A DNA stretch of 39,118 bases, from the NCBI GenBank assembly GCA_024398635.1, contig JAKSIV010000021.1, forward strand, positions 1-39,118, in the 5' to 3' direction. This DNA is from Bacteroidaceae bacterium (GTDB lineage: Bacteria > Bacteroidota > Bacteroidia > Bacteroidales > Bacteroidaceae). Positions 16,704 to 25,055 of the stretch are shown here, piece after piece. Numbering within the stretch: the first letter of the stretch is position 1; the number at the start of each line of letters is the position of its first letter. Below the pieces are notes generated by a model, which worked only from the letters and a program-made list of their open reading frames with translations, had not been told where the DNA came from and did no database searches. Made by a program: the position numbers and the translations under genes.

Positions 16704-17498
16704 ATGAAACAGTACTTAGATTTGCTGGAAAGGATACTCCGCGAGGGAGTGCAGAAAGGAGACCGTACAGGAACAGGTACCCTGAGCGTGTTCGGGCACC
16801 AGATGCGGTTCAATCTGGAGGAGGGATTCCCTCTGCTCACAACCAAGAAACTGCACCTTAAGTCAATCATTTATGAGCTGCTTTGGTTCCTGAACGGTGA
16901 CACCAACGCCAAATGGCTGCAGGAGCGTGGAGTTCGTATCTGGAACGAGTGGGCCGATCCTGACGGCGATCTGGGTCATATCTACGGCTATCAGTGGCGT
17001 TCATGGCCTGACTATGAGGGCGGTTTCATTGACCAGATATCAGAGGCTGTGGACACCATCAAGAACAATCCTGACTCACGCCGCATAATCGTGAGCGCAT
17101 GGAACGTGGCTGACCTTAAGAATATGAACCTGCCGCCCTGCCACGCATTCTTCCAGTTCTATGTGGCCGACGGTAAGCTGAGTCTTCAGCTCTATCAGCG
17201 CAGTGCCGATACGTTCCTGGGTGTGCCGTTCAATATAGCGTCATACGCCCTGCTCACCATGATGATGGCTCAGGTTACGGGTCTCAAACCGGGTGATTTC
17301 ATACACACCACCGGCGATACCCACCTCTACTTGAATCATCTGGAGCAGGCCCGTCTACAGCTTACACGTGAGCCGCGTCCGCTGCCCAAGATGATAATCA
17401 ACCCTGACGTAAAGAGCATATTCGATTTCAAGTATGAGGATTTCCAGCTTGAGGGATATGACCCGCATCCGCATATCAAAGCCGAGGTTTCAGTATGA
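16704..17498 (+). CDS. thyA: Thymidylate synthase
   Basis: 264-residue cytoplasmic enzyme making dTMP from dUMP, with methylene-tetrahydrofolate as carbon and hydride donor. The length equals that of E. coli ThyA, and the catalytic Cys falls at residue 146 ([10 protein letters not shown]), as in E. coli. GDRTGTGT (phosphate site), [18 protein letters not shown] and [10 protein letters not shown] motifs are intact. Its stop overlaps the folA start (ATGA at 17495-17498), coupling it to the enzyme that regenerates its folate product. Confidence 0.98.
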   Translation: MKQYLDLLERILREGVQKGDRTGTGTLSVFGHQMRFNLEEGFPLLTTKKLHLKSIIYELLWFLNGDTNAKWLQERGVRIWNEWADPDGDLGHIYGYQWRSWPDYEGGFIDQISEAVDTIKNNPDSRRIIVSAWNVADLKNMNLPPCHAFFQFYVADGKLSLQLYQRSADTFLGVPFNIASYALLTMMMAQVTGLKPGDFIHTTGDTHLYLNHLEQARLQLTREPRPLPKMIINPDVKSIFDFKYEDFQLEGYDPHPHIKAEVSV

Positions 17499-17986
17499 TT
17501 TCGATAATTGTCGCAATAGCTCAGAATGGGGCTATCGGTTATAAAGGGGACTTGATATATCACCTGAGTGCAGACCTTAGACGTTTTAAGGAGCTCACTA
17601 CAGGCAATACGGTAATCATGGGCCGCAAGACCTTTGAGTCTCTGCCTAAAGGTGCTCTGCCCAACCGTCGTAATATCGTGCTTACCCGTCAGCCGGGCGC
17701 AATATTTCCCGGTACCGATGTCTATGCATCACTCGATGAAGCCCTGAGTCACTGCTCACGTGATGAGAAGGTCTTCATAATAGGCGGAGCCCAGGTTTAT
17801 ACCCAGGCTCTTGGAATGGCCGATGAACTGGAAATCACGCTGGTTCATGATACTCCCGCCCAGGCCGATACCTTCTTTCCGGAGTTTGGCAGCGACGAGA
17901 GCTGGCATCTGGTAAATAAGGAGGATCACGATCCGGACGAGAAGAATCCTTACGCATACTCCTTCCTCACATACGTTAGAAAGTGA
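17495..17986 (+). CDS. folA: Dihydrofolate reductase
   Basis: 163-residue NADPH-dependent enzyme reducing dihydrofolate to tetrahydrofolate. The active-site acid is Asp27 (LSADLRRFK), and the AIGYKG loop, [12 protein letters not shown] cofactor motif and [13 protein letters not shown] are present. It is translationally coupled to thyA by a 4-base overlap. The usual Trp22 is Tyr22 here. Its TGA stop is the first three bases of the 72-bp palindrome at 17984-18055. Confidence 0.97.
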   Translation: MISIIVAIAQNGAIGYKGDLIYHLSADLRRFKELTTGNTVIMGRKTFESLPKGALPNRRNIVLTRQPGAIFPGTDVYASLDEALSHCSRDEKVFIIGGAQVYTQALGMADELEITLVHDTPAQADTFFPEFGSDESWHLVNKEDHDPDEKNPYAYSFLTYVRK

Positions 17987-18055
17987 CCCATTAGGGACAG
18001 TCCCCCTGTGCCATTTTGAAAAAAACGGCACAGGGGGACTGTCCCTAATGGGTCA
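17984..18055. repeat. 72-bp perfect palindromic (REPIN-like) element shared by the folA and topB stops
   Basis: A 29-bp perfect inverted repeat (17984-18012 with 18027-18055) encloses a 14-base A/T-rich loop. Each arm begins with TGA when read inward, supplying the stop codon of folA on the plus strand and of topB on the minus strand. Each arm holds a smaller hairpin core, GGGACAGTCCC (17994-18004) and GGGACTGTCCC (18035-18045), as in REP doublets. There is no T tract after the stem, so it is not a standard intrinsic terminator, though it could block transcription from either side. It may be a mobile REP-type unit. Confidence 0.9.
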
Positions 18056-19834
18056 TAGTCTGGAGGAGTTGTCCGAGAGGACGTCGTGCACAAGGGTGGT
18101 TACCATCTGCTTGAGGTCATCCATAAACTGTGCAGGCTGGTACTGACCGCGTTCTATCTCGCGCAGGTGTTTCTCCCATATGCCTGTAAGCTCGGCGCTT
18201 TTGAGGAGTTCCTCGTGAATAAGGTCTATCAAACCTGTACCCGTTGGCGTGGGGTACAGGTTTTTCTTTTCCTTGCGCATATACCCGCGTTTGTAGAGAG
18301 TCTCGATTATGGCGGCGCGGGTTGAAGGACGGCCTATGCCGTTCTCCTTCATTGCGTCACGCAACTCCTCGTCATTTACCAGTTTGCCTGCCGTTTCCAT
18401 GGCACGGAGCAGGGTTGCCTCTGTGTAGGGTTTGGGCGGCTGTGTCCACTTCTCCTGCAGCTCAGGCAGGTGCGGTCCGCTCTCATCGACGGTGAACTGG
18501 GGGAGTATGCGTTCGTCATCATCGGCCTTTTCATCGGTCTTTTCCTTGTCAAAGAGCAGGCGCCATCCGGGCTTGAGGATCTCGCGGCCCGTGGTCTTGA
18601 ACTCGGCGCGGCCGGCCTTGCCAAGGACCGTGGTCTGGGCGTAGAGGCAGTCGGGGTAGAAGACGGCGATGAAACGGCGGGCTATCAGGTCAAATACCGC
18701 GCGCTCCTGCTGGCTCAGGTTGTTAGGATAGACTCCGGTGGGTATGATGGCATGGTGATCGGTCACCTTGCTGTTGTCAAACACCTTCTTGGACTTGGGC
18801 AGTTTCTGTCCCTCTAACGGGGCGGTGAACTGGGCGTAATCCTTGAGGCCCTTGAGTATGCCGGGGCATTTGGGGTAGATGTCATCGCTCAGGAACGTGG
18901 TATCCACGCGCGGGTATGTGGTGATCTTCTTTTCGTAGAGTGACTGGATGGTCTTTAGGGTGTCATCGGCCGAATACCCGTACTTGCGGTTGCACTCCAC
19001 CTGAAGCGACGTGAGGTCAAACAGGCGCGGGGCAAAGTCCTTGCCCTCCTTGCGGGTTACATCGGTTATGACAAAATTCAGGGGGCGGATCTCTTCCAGC
19101 AGTGCCTGGCCGTCCTCAATCTTGGTAAACTTGCCCTTTGTATATGAAAAGGTGGTGTCGCGATATACGGTCTTGAGCTCCCAGTACTGCTCGGGTTTGA
19201 AGTTATCAATCTCTTTCTGGCGGTTTACAACCAGTGCCAGGGTGGGGGTCTGGACGCGACCTATTGAGAGCACTCCACGGTTATTGCCGTTGCGGTATTT
19301 TATGGTGTACAGACGGGTGGCGTTCATGCCCAGAAGCCAGTCACCTATGGCTCGACACAGGCCGGCCTCGTAGAGTGACTTGAACGCATCCTGATCCTGC
19401 AGGTGGCTGAATCCTTCGCGTATGGACTCCTCGGTCAGGGACGATATCCACAGACGTTTGACGGGGCACTTGGCGCCGGCTTTCTGCATCACCCAGCGCT
19501 GAATGAGCTCACCCTCCTGGCCGGCATCACCGCAGTTGATAATGCCATCGGCCTTCTGCATGAGTGACTCAATTATCTTGAACTGTTTCTCTATTCCCTT
19601 ATCCTCAATCAGTTTGATTCCGAACCGGGGCGGTATCATGGGCAGGCTGCCCAAACTCCAGTTCTTCCAGTTCTGTGTGTAGTCATGGGGTTCCTTAAGG
19701 GTACAAAGATGGCCGAAGGTCCAGGTTACCTGATAACCGTTACCCTCAATGTACCCGTCGTGTTTTGTCTTGGCACCCAGCACATCGGCTATATCCTTTG
19801 CCACGCTGGGCTTCTCGGCTATACATACTATCAT
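18053..19834 (-). CDS. topB: DNA topoisomerase III (type IA)
   Basis: 593-residue type IA topoisomerase that cuts and passes single strands through a 5'-phosphotyrosyl link. It contains the N-terminal Toprim fold (about residues 1-145, with GHLCTLKEP and NCGDAGQEGELI), the RVQTPTLALV and TYPRVDTTFLS motifs with catalytic Tyr307, and the ATLLRAMETAG ... GIGRPSTRAAIIETL core of the TopB group. It is shorter than E. coli TopB (653) and lacks a clear C-terminal zinc or basic tail. The TGA stop is formed by the right end of the palindrome, so trimming of the tail by that element is possible but unproven. A TAAATTTG box lies just upstream of the start. Confidence 0.94.
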   Translation of the reverse strand: MIVCIAEKPSVAKDIADVLGAKTKHDGYIEGNGYQVTWTFGHLCTLKEPHDYTQNWKNWSLGSLPMIPPRFGIKLIEDKGIEKQFKIIESLMQKADGIINCGDAGQEGELIQRWVMQKAGAKCPVKRLWISSLTEESIREGFSHLQDQDAFKSLYEAGLCRAIGDWLLGMNATRLYTIKYRNGNNRGVLSIGRVQTPTLALVVNRQKEIDNFKPEQYWELKTVYRDTTFSYTKGKFTKIEDGQALLEEIRPLNFVITDVTRKEGKDFAPRLFDLTSLQVECNRKYGYSADDTLKTIQSLYEKKITTYPRVDTTFLSDDIYPKCPGILKGLKDYAQFTAPLEGQKLPKSKKVFDNSKVTDHHAIIPTGVYPNNLSQQERAVFDLIARRFIAVFYPDCLYAQTTVLGKAGRAEFKTTGREILKPGWRLLFDKEKTDEKADDDERILPQFTVDESGPHLPELQEKWTQPPKPYTEATLLRAMETAGKLVNDEELRDAMKENGIGRPSTRAAIIETLYKRGYMRKEKKNLYPTPTGTGLIDLIHEELLKSAELTGIWEKHLREIERGQYQPAQFMDDLKQMVTTLVHDVLSDNSSRL

Positions 19835-19853
19835 CGGTCAGTTTTTGTTTTCA

Positions 19854-19861
19854 CAAATTTA
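19854..19861 (-). promoter_or_regulatory. Candidate topB promoter, -7 box
   Basis: On the minus strand it reads TAAATTTG, a perfect TAnnTTTG, 20 bases ahead of the topB ATG. Confidence 0.45.
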
Positions 19862-19896
19862 CAACAAAAATAGCACAGGGAAACGATACTATTGTG

Positions 19897-20259
19897 TCAC
19901 ATACAGGCCCAGCCGAACTTGCGGGCAAGTTCCAGTAGAAGGTTATGGTCGCGGACGGGTATTACAACCGGGATAGTCTCACGCTGGTTGTCCCTTTTGG
20001 CGATATCGGCCTTATCCAAATCATAGTTTGTCTGCATATTCATCCATATATCGGCAGGAATATCAAATGCCTTTTCAAGGGCAACAGCCATATTAAGTGA
20101 AACGCTGCGTTTACCATTAATGGTTTCACTCAAGACCGAAGGCTTAATGCCTGTAGCCTCTGAGAGTTGTTTCTGAGTCATGCCACGCTCGTTAAGTTCG
20201 TCCTTTATCATCTCCCCTGGATGTGTGGCTTCAAGCGGGGTTATTCTTTTCTTACTCAT
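19897..20259 (-). CDS. higA: HigA-type antitoxin, XRE-family HTH protein
   Basis: 120-residue DNA-binding antitoxin. THPGEMIKDELNERGMTQKQL is the HigA/VapI signature, with the helix-turn-helix at about residues 27-55 (TQKQLSEATGIKPSVLSETI). The protein neutralises the HigB RNase and represses its own operon (family knowledge). It lies downstream of the toxin and overlaps it by 8 bases, the toxin-first order that defines HigBA modules. About 40 residues at the C-terminus extend past the HTH (DIAKRDNQRETIPVV...). Confidence 0.9.
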   Translation of the reverse strand: MSKKRITPLEATHPGEMIKDELNERGMTQKQLSEATGIKPSVLSETINGKRSVSLNMAVALEKAFDIPADIWMNMQTNYDLDKADIAKRDNQRETIPVVIPVRDHNLLLELARKFGWACM

Positions 20260-20569
20260 AATGCTTTGAAATATCTGTCAATAATGCATTTACTACTATT
20301 CCGTTCCCATCGGGAGAACTGTGGAACAAAAGTCTGTACTGGTTATTGATCCAAACAGCCTCCATATCCTTCAAATCACCTTTTTTCTTTTCATAATGGA
20401 GCGACTTTATAAGATATAGGTCCTCAATTCTTCGGGCGGCCTTAAGATAGTTCACAGTTTTGACATACCGTTTTACAATATCTTCAGGAAGCCGTTTGTA
20501 TCGCTTATCAAGCGTAGTTCCACTTGAATAAAGATCTTCTAAAGCCGTTGAATCAAAATCAATGTTCAT
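20252..20569 (-). CDS. higB: HigB-type toxin (RelE superfamily mRNA interferase)
   Basis: 105-residue toxin-like protein of the RelE/HigB fold, expected to cleave mRNA at the ribosome. It shows the alpha-helical N-terminus (LDKRYKRLPEDIVKRYVKTVNYL), the LIKSLHYEKKKGDLKD segment and the terminal strands WINNQYRLLFHSS with the conserved Arg. The start at 20569 is preferred over an upstream ATG at 20668, because the earlier region overlaps the candidate promoter and repeats and has no family similarity. It precedes and overlaps higA. Confidence 0.85.
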   Translation of the reverse strand: MNIDFDSTALEDLYSSGTTLDKRYKRLPEDIVKRYVKTVNYLKAARRIEDLYLIKSLHYEKKKGDLKDMEAVWINNQYRLLFHSSPDGNGIVVNALLTDISKHYE

Positions 20570-20592
20570 AGTCTTAGATTTTATATTCTGAT

Positions 20593-20637
20593 GCAAATAT
20601 AACAACAAGTCTGCGAATAATTCACCCTTTTGCGAAT
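20593..20637 (-). promoter_or_regulatory. higBA promoter with candidate HigA operator repeats
   Basis: On the minus strand TATATTTGC (20593-20601) is a perfect -7 box, 24 bases from the higB ATG. Just upstream, TGCGAAT occurs twice on the plus strand (20612-20618 and 20631-20637), 19 bp apart (about two helical turns), overlapping the -33 region. This is a plausible HigA binding site by position only. Confidence 0.5.
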
Positions 20638-20694
20638 TTTTGTTCCAGTTTTTGGAAAAATAGTACAATTGGGGCCGATCTCTTGGTATGTAGT

Positions 20695-21735
20695 TTACTT
20701 TTCATAGGTCCATACTAATCTTTCATCAACTCTCTCTGTCATTATTGCAATGAATCTCAGCAGATTGTTGTGCACATTTTCATAGTACCCGTGGCGTAAA
20801 GTGCGCTCCAACGGGAGTTTGTGGCGGACGTCATATTTGTATCTGTATATTCTGTACAGTTGCCAACGGCAATTTTCATATTTATAGTACAGTTCCCAGG
20901 TCTTGAGACCGCGGTGGTATCGGTACACAGTCTTCTCAGTAAATCTGTAGTCAGTTTCGTCATAGGCCATGCTACTCGTAGTTGTGGAAACAAGTTGTCC
21001 GCGACGATTGTACCTTGCAGTAATCAAGACTCTGCCATAATACAGGGAGTCTGTCTCATCGGGATCTACGGTTTCTTTTTGGATGATTCTTCCTTGTCTG
21101 TCCAGTTTATAAAGAGCCTTGCTTGTGGTTCTGGGTATACTGTTGCCATCATACCATTGTGTTGTTGTCTCAACGGCACTCAATCTGTCATTGGAGAATA
21201 TTACGGTATCTATTGACAAATAACTGTCTGTTCCCAAATACCGATACCTGCACCCTATGTATTGGCCTAAAGAATCATATGAATACCAATAATGATACAT
21301 TCCGTAACCTACAATCTCTGTCTTTTGTCCCGATGCATTGTAAGTTGTATACCCGGTTTCCACCCATCCGGTGTCCGATAAAGAGTAATCTGTGGCTTTC
21401 TCAATAACTCCGTCAAGGCTATAAGTCTTTATTGTCTTTATAACGTAGCTCAGGGTATCATGCAAGTAGTTCCAGCTTATCTCAACAATATCAATCCTGT
21501 CATCATATCTCCTTGTCTCATATTCGGTATAGGTGCTGTCATATCGGACATCTGTTTTGGCATTTATAATCCCATCCATATAAAAGTAACGGGTGTGCCT
21601 ATCTATACGTGATTCGTCCACTCCAAAGTAATGTATCTCTTTGTAATCAACAGGCTTATACTCAGATGGCGTGCATTCCAAAACTCCCGCTGCAAACAGG
21701 AGCAGACAAATGATATTTACTACCGACCTTCTCAT
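20695..21735 (-). CDS. Putative lipoprotein with YD/RHS-like beta segments (paralogue 2)
   Basis: 346-residue secreted protein of unknown function. The N-terminus is a hydrophobic signal ending GVLEC (Cys21), a marginal lipobox. The body is rich in Tyr, Asp, Thr and Arg with recurrent short strand motifs such as YDSLGQYIG, YKLDRQGRII and ARYNRRGQLVS, reminiscent of YD-type repeats used by cell-surface beta-sheet proteins. It ends in WTYEK, identical to the upstream gene, and shares the R-Y-R-Y/YKYDxRxxLPL layout near the C-terminus, so the two are tandem paralogues. It starts 7 bases after the upstream paralogue stops. Base composition is more A/T-rich than the flanking core genes. Confidence 0.8.
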   Translation of the reverse strand: MRRSVVNIICLLLFAAGVLECTPSEYKPVDYKEIHYFGVDESRIDRHTRYFYMDGIINAKTDVRYDSTYTEYETRRYDDRIDIVEISWNYLHDTLSYVIKTIKTYSLDGVIEKATDYSLSDTGWVETGYTTYNASGQKTEIVGYGMYHYWYSYDSLGQYIGCRYRYLGTDSYLSIDTVIFSNDRLSAVETTTQWYDGNSIPRTTSKALYKLDRQGRIIQKETVDPDETDSLYYGRVLITARYNRRGQLVSTTTSSMAYDETDYRFTEKTVYRYHRGLKTWELYYKYENCRWQLYRIYRYKYDVRHKLPLERTLRHGYYENVHNNLLRFIAIMTERVDERLVWTYEK

Positions 21736-21742
21736 AATTCAT

Positions 21743-22516
21743 TTATTTTTCATAAGTCCAAATGGTTTTTGGATAAGGTTTCCTGAGTATAATGGGCTCT
21801 CTTGGGTCATAGGTGAATGATTTGAGCGGAACCCTTGCGCGGAAATCATACTTTGTCTTATTTATGGACTGCGGACGGAATTTACCGTCTTTCACTGTGT
21901 AGACTACAAATCTGGTCCTCAATCCGTGTCTGTAGCGGCTCTTGAACATCATGCTTGGTTCCTTATGATAGCAACCATCACTGTAGGTGTTTGAGTATTC
22001 AATCCTTGTTACGCCCCTGCGGGTATATCGTAATGTATCTGATAAGTAAGACGGATGATAGTCTTGGGTCTCATCGGTAAGACGTGGTTGACTGCTTATG
22101 ATTCTCCCTTTATTGTCATACTTACAGATAAGTGCGTCTGATACGTATTTATTGTATTTATTCAACGTATCAAGGTTATAATAAGAATCTTCTTTCCATT
22201 CATCACCCACAAGATGATAGGACCTTATGGAGCCGTCACTACTCTTTATTTTCCTTTTGATGCTGTTGATTGTTTCAATGGTATCGGTAGTCTGGCCGTT
22301 ATGCCTGATTTCATACTCTGTCCAGGAGGAGTCCGGTGCGTTGTTGTAATAAATGACACGGGTAACAAGAGCAAGATTACCATCTGTATAATGATACTCT
22401 TCACGCTCAGAAACCTCATCATCATGATACTCAGTCCTGCTCAACAGATTGCCGCGAGTACTGCTGCAGGCCGCGACCAACAATGCAGATGATACTATAG
22501 CAAATAACTTCTTCAT
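21743..22516 (-). CDS. Putative lipoprotein with YD/RHS-like beta segments (paralogue 1)
   Basis: 257-residue protein of unknown function. It has a clear lipoprotein signal (MKKLFAIV..., lipobox VAAC, Cys17). The body holds Tyr/Asp-rich segments with a CKYDNKGRIISSQ turn, matching YD-type repeats, and ends KTIWTYEK like its downstream paralogue. It is first in a two-gene transcript with a TAGTTTTG box and an AGGAG ribosome-binding site just before the start, a relatively strong Shine-Dalgarno for this organism. It lies between a G-rich repeat region and the HigBA module. Confidence 0.8.
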   Translation of the reverse strand: MKKLFAIVSSALLVAACSSTRGNLLSRTEYHDDEVSEREEYHYTDGNLALVTRVIYYNNAPDSSWTEYEIRHNGQTTDTIETINSIKRKIKSSDGSIRSYHLVGDEWKEDSYYNLDTLNKYNKYVSDALICKYDNKGRIISSQPRLTDETQDYHPSYLSDTLRYTRRGVTRIEYSNTYSDGCYHKEPSMMFKSRYRHGLRTRFVVYTVKDGKFRPQSINKTKYDFRARVPLKSFTYDPREPIILRKPYPKTIWTYEK

Positions 22517-22535
22517 ACTCCTGTCTTATTTGCAG

Positions 22536-22543
22536 CAAAACTA
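22536..22543 (-). promoter_or_regulatory. Candidate promoter of the two-lipoprotein operon, -7 box
   Basis: On the minus strand it reads TAGTTTTG, a perfect TAnnTTTG, 20 bases before the ATG at 22516. AGGAG follows, one base from the start. Confidence 0.5.
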
Positions 22544-22618
22544 TGTGCATATAAGGGGAGATGCAAGGATTAGGCGTTGCAAAACTGTTGCATTTGGTGC
22601 TGGGCTGGCTGGGTGAGC

Positions 22619-22680
22619 AAAACTTGGAGGGGCATAGTCCGGCGGTGCAAACTATCAGAGACTATACCCCTTCAAGTTTT
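22619..22680. repeat. 21-bp imperfect inverted repeat
   Basis: AAAACTTGG... at 22619-22639 and its complement at 22660-22680 match at 19 of 21 positions (both mismatches can form G-U pairs in RNA), with a 20-base spacer. It could be a stable RNA hairpin or a small palindromic element. It lies between two minus-strand transcripts. Confidence 0.75.
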
Positions 22681-22692
22681 CCTTAAAATCTT

Positions 22693-22833
22693 GCCAAAGT
22701 GTAACACGGGAGGTGGGGCGAGAGGGGGCTGGGAAGAGGGCGGGTGTGGGACACGGGCTCCAGATGAGGGGATGTAACACACTCATCGGCCCGAGAGATG
22801 GTTCTGAGGCGGGTGGGTGTGGGACACTTTGGC
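22693..22833. repeat. Diverged 73-bp tandem repeat with flanking 10-bp inverted repeats
   Basis: Two units of period 73 bp: GTGTAACAC at 22699 and its variant ATGTAACAC at 22772, each followed 45 bases later by an identical GTGTGGGACAC (22744-22754, 22817-22827). CGAGAG and GGG tracts between them align as well, about 38 of 56 positions in total. The block is bracketed by GCCAAAGTGT (22693-22702) and its perfect inverse ACACTTTGGC (22824-22833). Unit 1 includes G runs at 22715-22750 that fit the G3+N1-7 quadruplex pattern. Confidence 0.75.
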
Positions 22834-22844
22834 GGGGTGGGGTA

Positions 22845-22885
22845 TAAAAAAGGTGCCAAGCGGAAAGACCATTTGGCACCTTTTT
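22845..22885 (-). terminator. Intrinsic terminator of the mutA-mutB operon
   Basis: AAAAAGGTGCCAA (22847-22859) pairs with TTGGCACCTTTTT (22873-22885) around a 13-base loop. On the minus strand the stem is followed by a T run. It lies 17 bases past the mutB stop, and its symmetry could let it also act on the plus strand. Confidence 0.85.
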
Positions 22886-22901
22886 GGGGGGAGTGGAGCT
22901 G

Positions 22902-25046
22902 TTACTCAGCGAGGAGGAGTTCCATGATCTGGCAAGCTGCCTTGGCTACGCTGGTGCCGGGGCCGAAGATGGCGGCTGCACCTGCCTTGTAGAGGAAGTC
23001 ATAATCTTGTGCGGGGATAACGCCACCCACGATTACCATGATATCCTCGCGGCCCAGTTTTTTGAGTTCCTCGATTACCTGCGGAACCAGAGTCTTGTGA
23101 CCGGCGGCAAGTGAGGAGACGCCCAGGATGTGGACATCGTTCTCAACGGCCTCGCGGGCAGACTCGGCCGGAGTCTGGAAGAGCGGACCCATATCCACGT
23201 CAAAACCGCAGTCTGCGTAACCGGTGGCTACAACCTTGGCGCCGCGGTCGTGACCGTCCTGACCCATCTTGGCAATCATGATACGGGGCTGACGGCCCTC
23301 CTTCTTTGCGAACTCTGCTGTAAGCTGGCAGGCTCTCTCAAAGTCTGCGTCTTTCTTGCTTTCTGATGAATACACGCCTGATATTGTTCTGATTACTGCT
23401 TTGTAACGGCCTACGACCTTCTCGCAGGCATAAGAAATCTCACCCAGTGATGCACGCACCTTGGCAGCCTCGACAGCAAGAGCAAGCAGGTTGCCCTGAC
23501 CGGTCTCGACGCACTTGGTGATGGCATCCAGAGCCTTCTGTACATCGGCCTCGTTGCGGTTAGCGCGGAGCTGCTTTAAGCGCTCAATCTGCTGGTTACG
23601 TACGGCGGTGTTATCGACCTCAAGGATATCAATGGGATCCTCGTGGTCCAGACGGTACTTGTTGGTACCTACGATGGTCTGAACGCCGGAGTCGATGCGG
23701 GCCTGTGTGCGGGCTGCAGCCTCTTCGATACGCATCTTGGGCAGACCGGTCTCGATGGCCTTGGCCATACCGCCCAGCTTCTCAATCTCCTGGATATGCT
23801 CCCATGCCTTGTGGGCTATCTCGTTGGTCAGAGACTCAATGTAGTATGAGCCTGCCCACGGATCAACCTCACGGCATACGTTGGTCTCCTCCTGGATGTA
23901 AATCTGGGTGTTACGGGCAATACGTGCACTGAAATCGGTAGGCAGTGCTATGGCCTCGTCCAGAGCGTTGGTGTGCAGAGACTGGGTGTGACCCAGGGCT
24001 GCTGCCATAGCCTCGATGCAGGTACGGCCAACGTTGTTGAACGGATCCTGCTCGGTGAGTGACCAACCCGATGTCTGGCAGTGTGTACGCAGAGCCATTG
24101 ACTTGGGGTTCTTGGCGCCGAAGTTCTTGGTTATCTTGGCCCAGAGCAGACGGGCTGCACGCATCTTGGCAATCTCCATGAGATGGTTGGTACCGATGGC
24201 CCAGAAGAATGACAGACGCGGTGCGAATGTATCGATGTTCATGCCGGCGTTGATACCTGCACGCAGATACTCCATACCGTCGGCCAGAGTGTAAGCCAGC
24301 TCAATATCGGCGGTAGCACCTGCCTCCTGCATGTGGTAACCGGATATTGATATTGAGTTGAACTTGGGCATATTCTGTGATGTATATTCGAATATGTCGG
24401 CAATTATCTTCATGGAGAACTTGGGCGGATATATATAGGTATTACGCACCATGAACTCCTTAAGGATATCGTTCTGGATAGTTCCCTGAAGTTCCTCAAG
24501 TGTGGCACCCTGCTCCAGACCTGATACGATATAGAAGGCCAGGATAGGCAGAACGGCACCGTTCATTGTCATTGATACTGACATCTTGTTAAGAGGTATG
24601 CCGTCAAACAGCACCTTCATATCCTCGACCGAGCAGATGGATACACCGGCCTTACCTACATCACCTACCACACGCTCGTGGTCGGCATCGTAGCCGCGGT
24701 GTGTGGCAAGGTCAAACGCAACTGACAGACCTTTCTGACCGGCGGCCAGGTTACGGCGGTAGAATGCGTTAGACTCCTCGGCTGTGGAGAATCCGGCATA
24801 CTGACGGATGGTCCAGGGACGCATCACATACATGGTCGAGTAGGGACCACGCAGGTTAGGAGCTATACCGGCGGCATAGTTCAGATGCTCCATGCCCTCC
24901 AGGTCCTCCTTGGTATATACAGGCTTTACTTCAATGTGCTCCGGAGTCTTCCAGATCTCATCGGCACCTGCCTTTGTCTTGCATCCGCAAAGAGCCTCCT
25001 TGGGGGCTGCGGACTTGATGTCTATATTCTTGAAATCGGGTTTCAT
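22902..25046 (-). CDS. mutB: Methylmalonyl-CoA mutase, large (catalytic) subunit
   Basis: 714-residue adenosylcobalamin enzyme interconverting succinyl-CoA and (R)-methylmalonyl-CoA, the carbon rearrangement step of the succinate-propionate pathway used by Bacteroidales. The N-terminal TIM barrel holds the substrate region ([30 protein letters not shown]). The C-terminal B12 domain has the DGHDRG motif with cobalt-ligating His599, then the GVSSLAAGH and [13 protein letters not shown] segments. Length is typical. It is 9 bases downstream of mutA and is followed by a strong terminator. Confidence 0.97.
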   Translation of the reverse strand: MKPDFKNIDIKSAAPKEALCGCKTKAGADEIWKTPEHIEVKPVYTKEDLEGMEHLNYAAGIAPNLRGPYSTMYVMRPWTIRQYAGFSTAEESNAFYRRNLAAGQKGLSVAFDLATHRGYDADHERVVGDVGKAGVSICSVEDMKVLFDGIPLNKMSVSMTMNGAVLPILAFYIVSGLEQGATLEELQGTIQNDILKEFMVRNTYIYPPKFSMKIIADIFEYTSQNMPKFNSISISGYHMQEAGATADIELAYTLADGMEYLRAGINAGMNIDTFAPRLSFFWAIGTNHLMEIAKMRAARLLWAKITKNFGAKNPKSMALRTHCQTSGWSLTEQDPFNNVGRTCIEAMAAALGHTQSLHTNALDEAIALPTDFSARIARNTQIYIQEETNVCREVDPWAGSYYIESLTNEIAHKAWEHIQEIEKLGGMAKAIETGLPKMRIEEAAARTQARIDSGVQTIVGTNKYRLDHEDPIDILEVDNTAVRNQQIERLKQLRANRNEADVQKALDAITKCVETGQGNLLALAVEAAKVRASLGEISYACEKVVGRYKAVIRTISGVYSSESKKDADFERACQLTAEFAKKEGRQPRIMIAKMGQDGHDRGAKVVATGYADCGFDVDMGPLFQTPAESAREAVENDVHILGVSSLAAGHKTLVPQVIEELKKLGREDIMVIVGGVIPAQDYDFLYKAGAAAIFGPGTSVAKAACQIMELLLAE

Positions 25047-25055
25047 AACTGCGGA

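Larger units (their letters stand above)
22517..22901. other. 385-bp non-coding, G-rich intergenic region
   Basis: No credible gene is present. The gap holds, left to right, the lipoprotein promoter, a 21-bp imperfect inverted repeat, a diverged 73-bp tandem repeat with a G-quadruplex-type run, and the mutAB terminator. The plus strand is strikingly G-rich between about 22705 and 22840 compared with the rest of the window. Confidence 0.8.

Noticed and set aside
17984..18055. The palindrome as a conventional bidirectional intrinsic terminator
   Set aside because: Neither side has a T tract after the stem, and the 29-bp arms with internal hairpin cores are much longer than usual terminators here, so a REP-type element is preferred, although blocking of transcription remains possible.
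20570..20668. Longer HigB starting at 20668
   Set aside because: The extra 33 codons cover the -7 box and the TGCGAAT repeats and show no similarity to the toxin family.
22577..22879. Short open frames in the G-rich intergenic region as real genes
   Set aside because: They have biased, repeat-derived sequences with no ribosome-binding site or family features, and they overlap the tandem repeat and the terminator.
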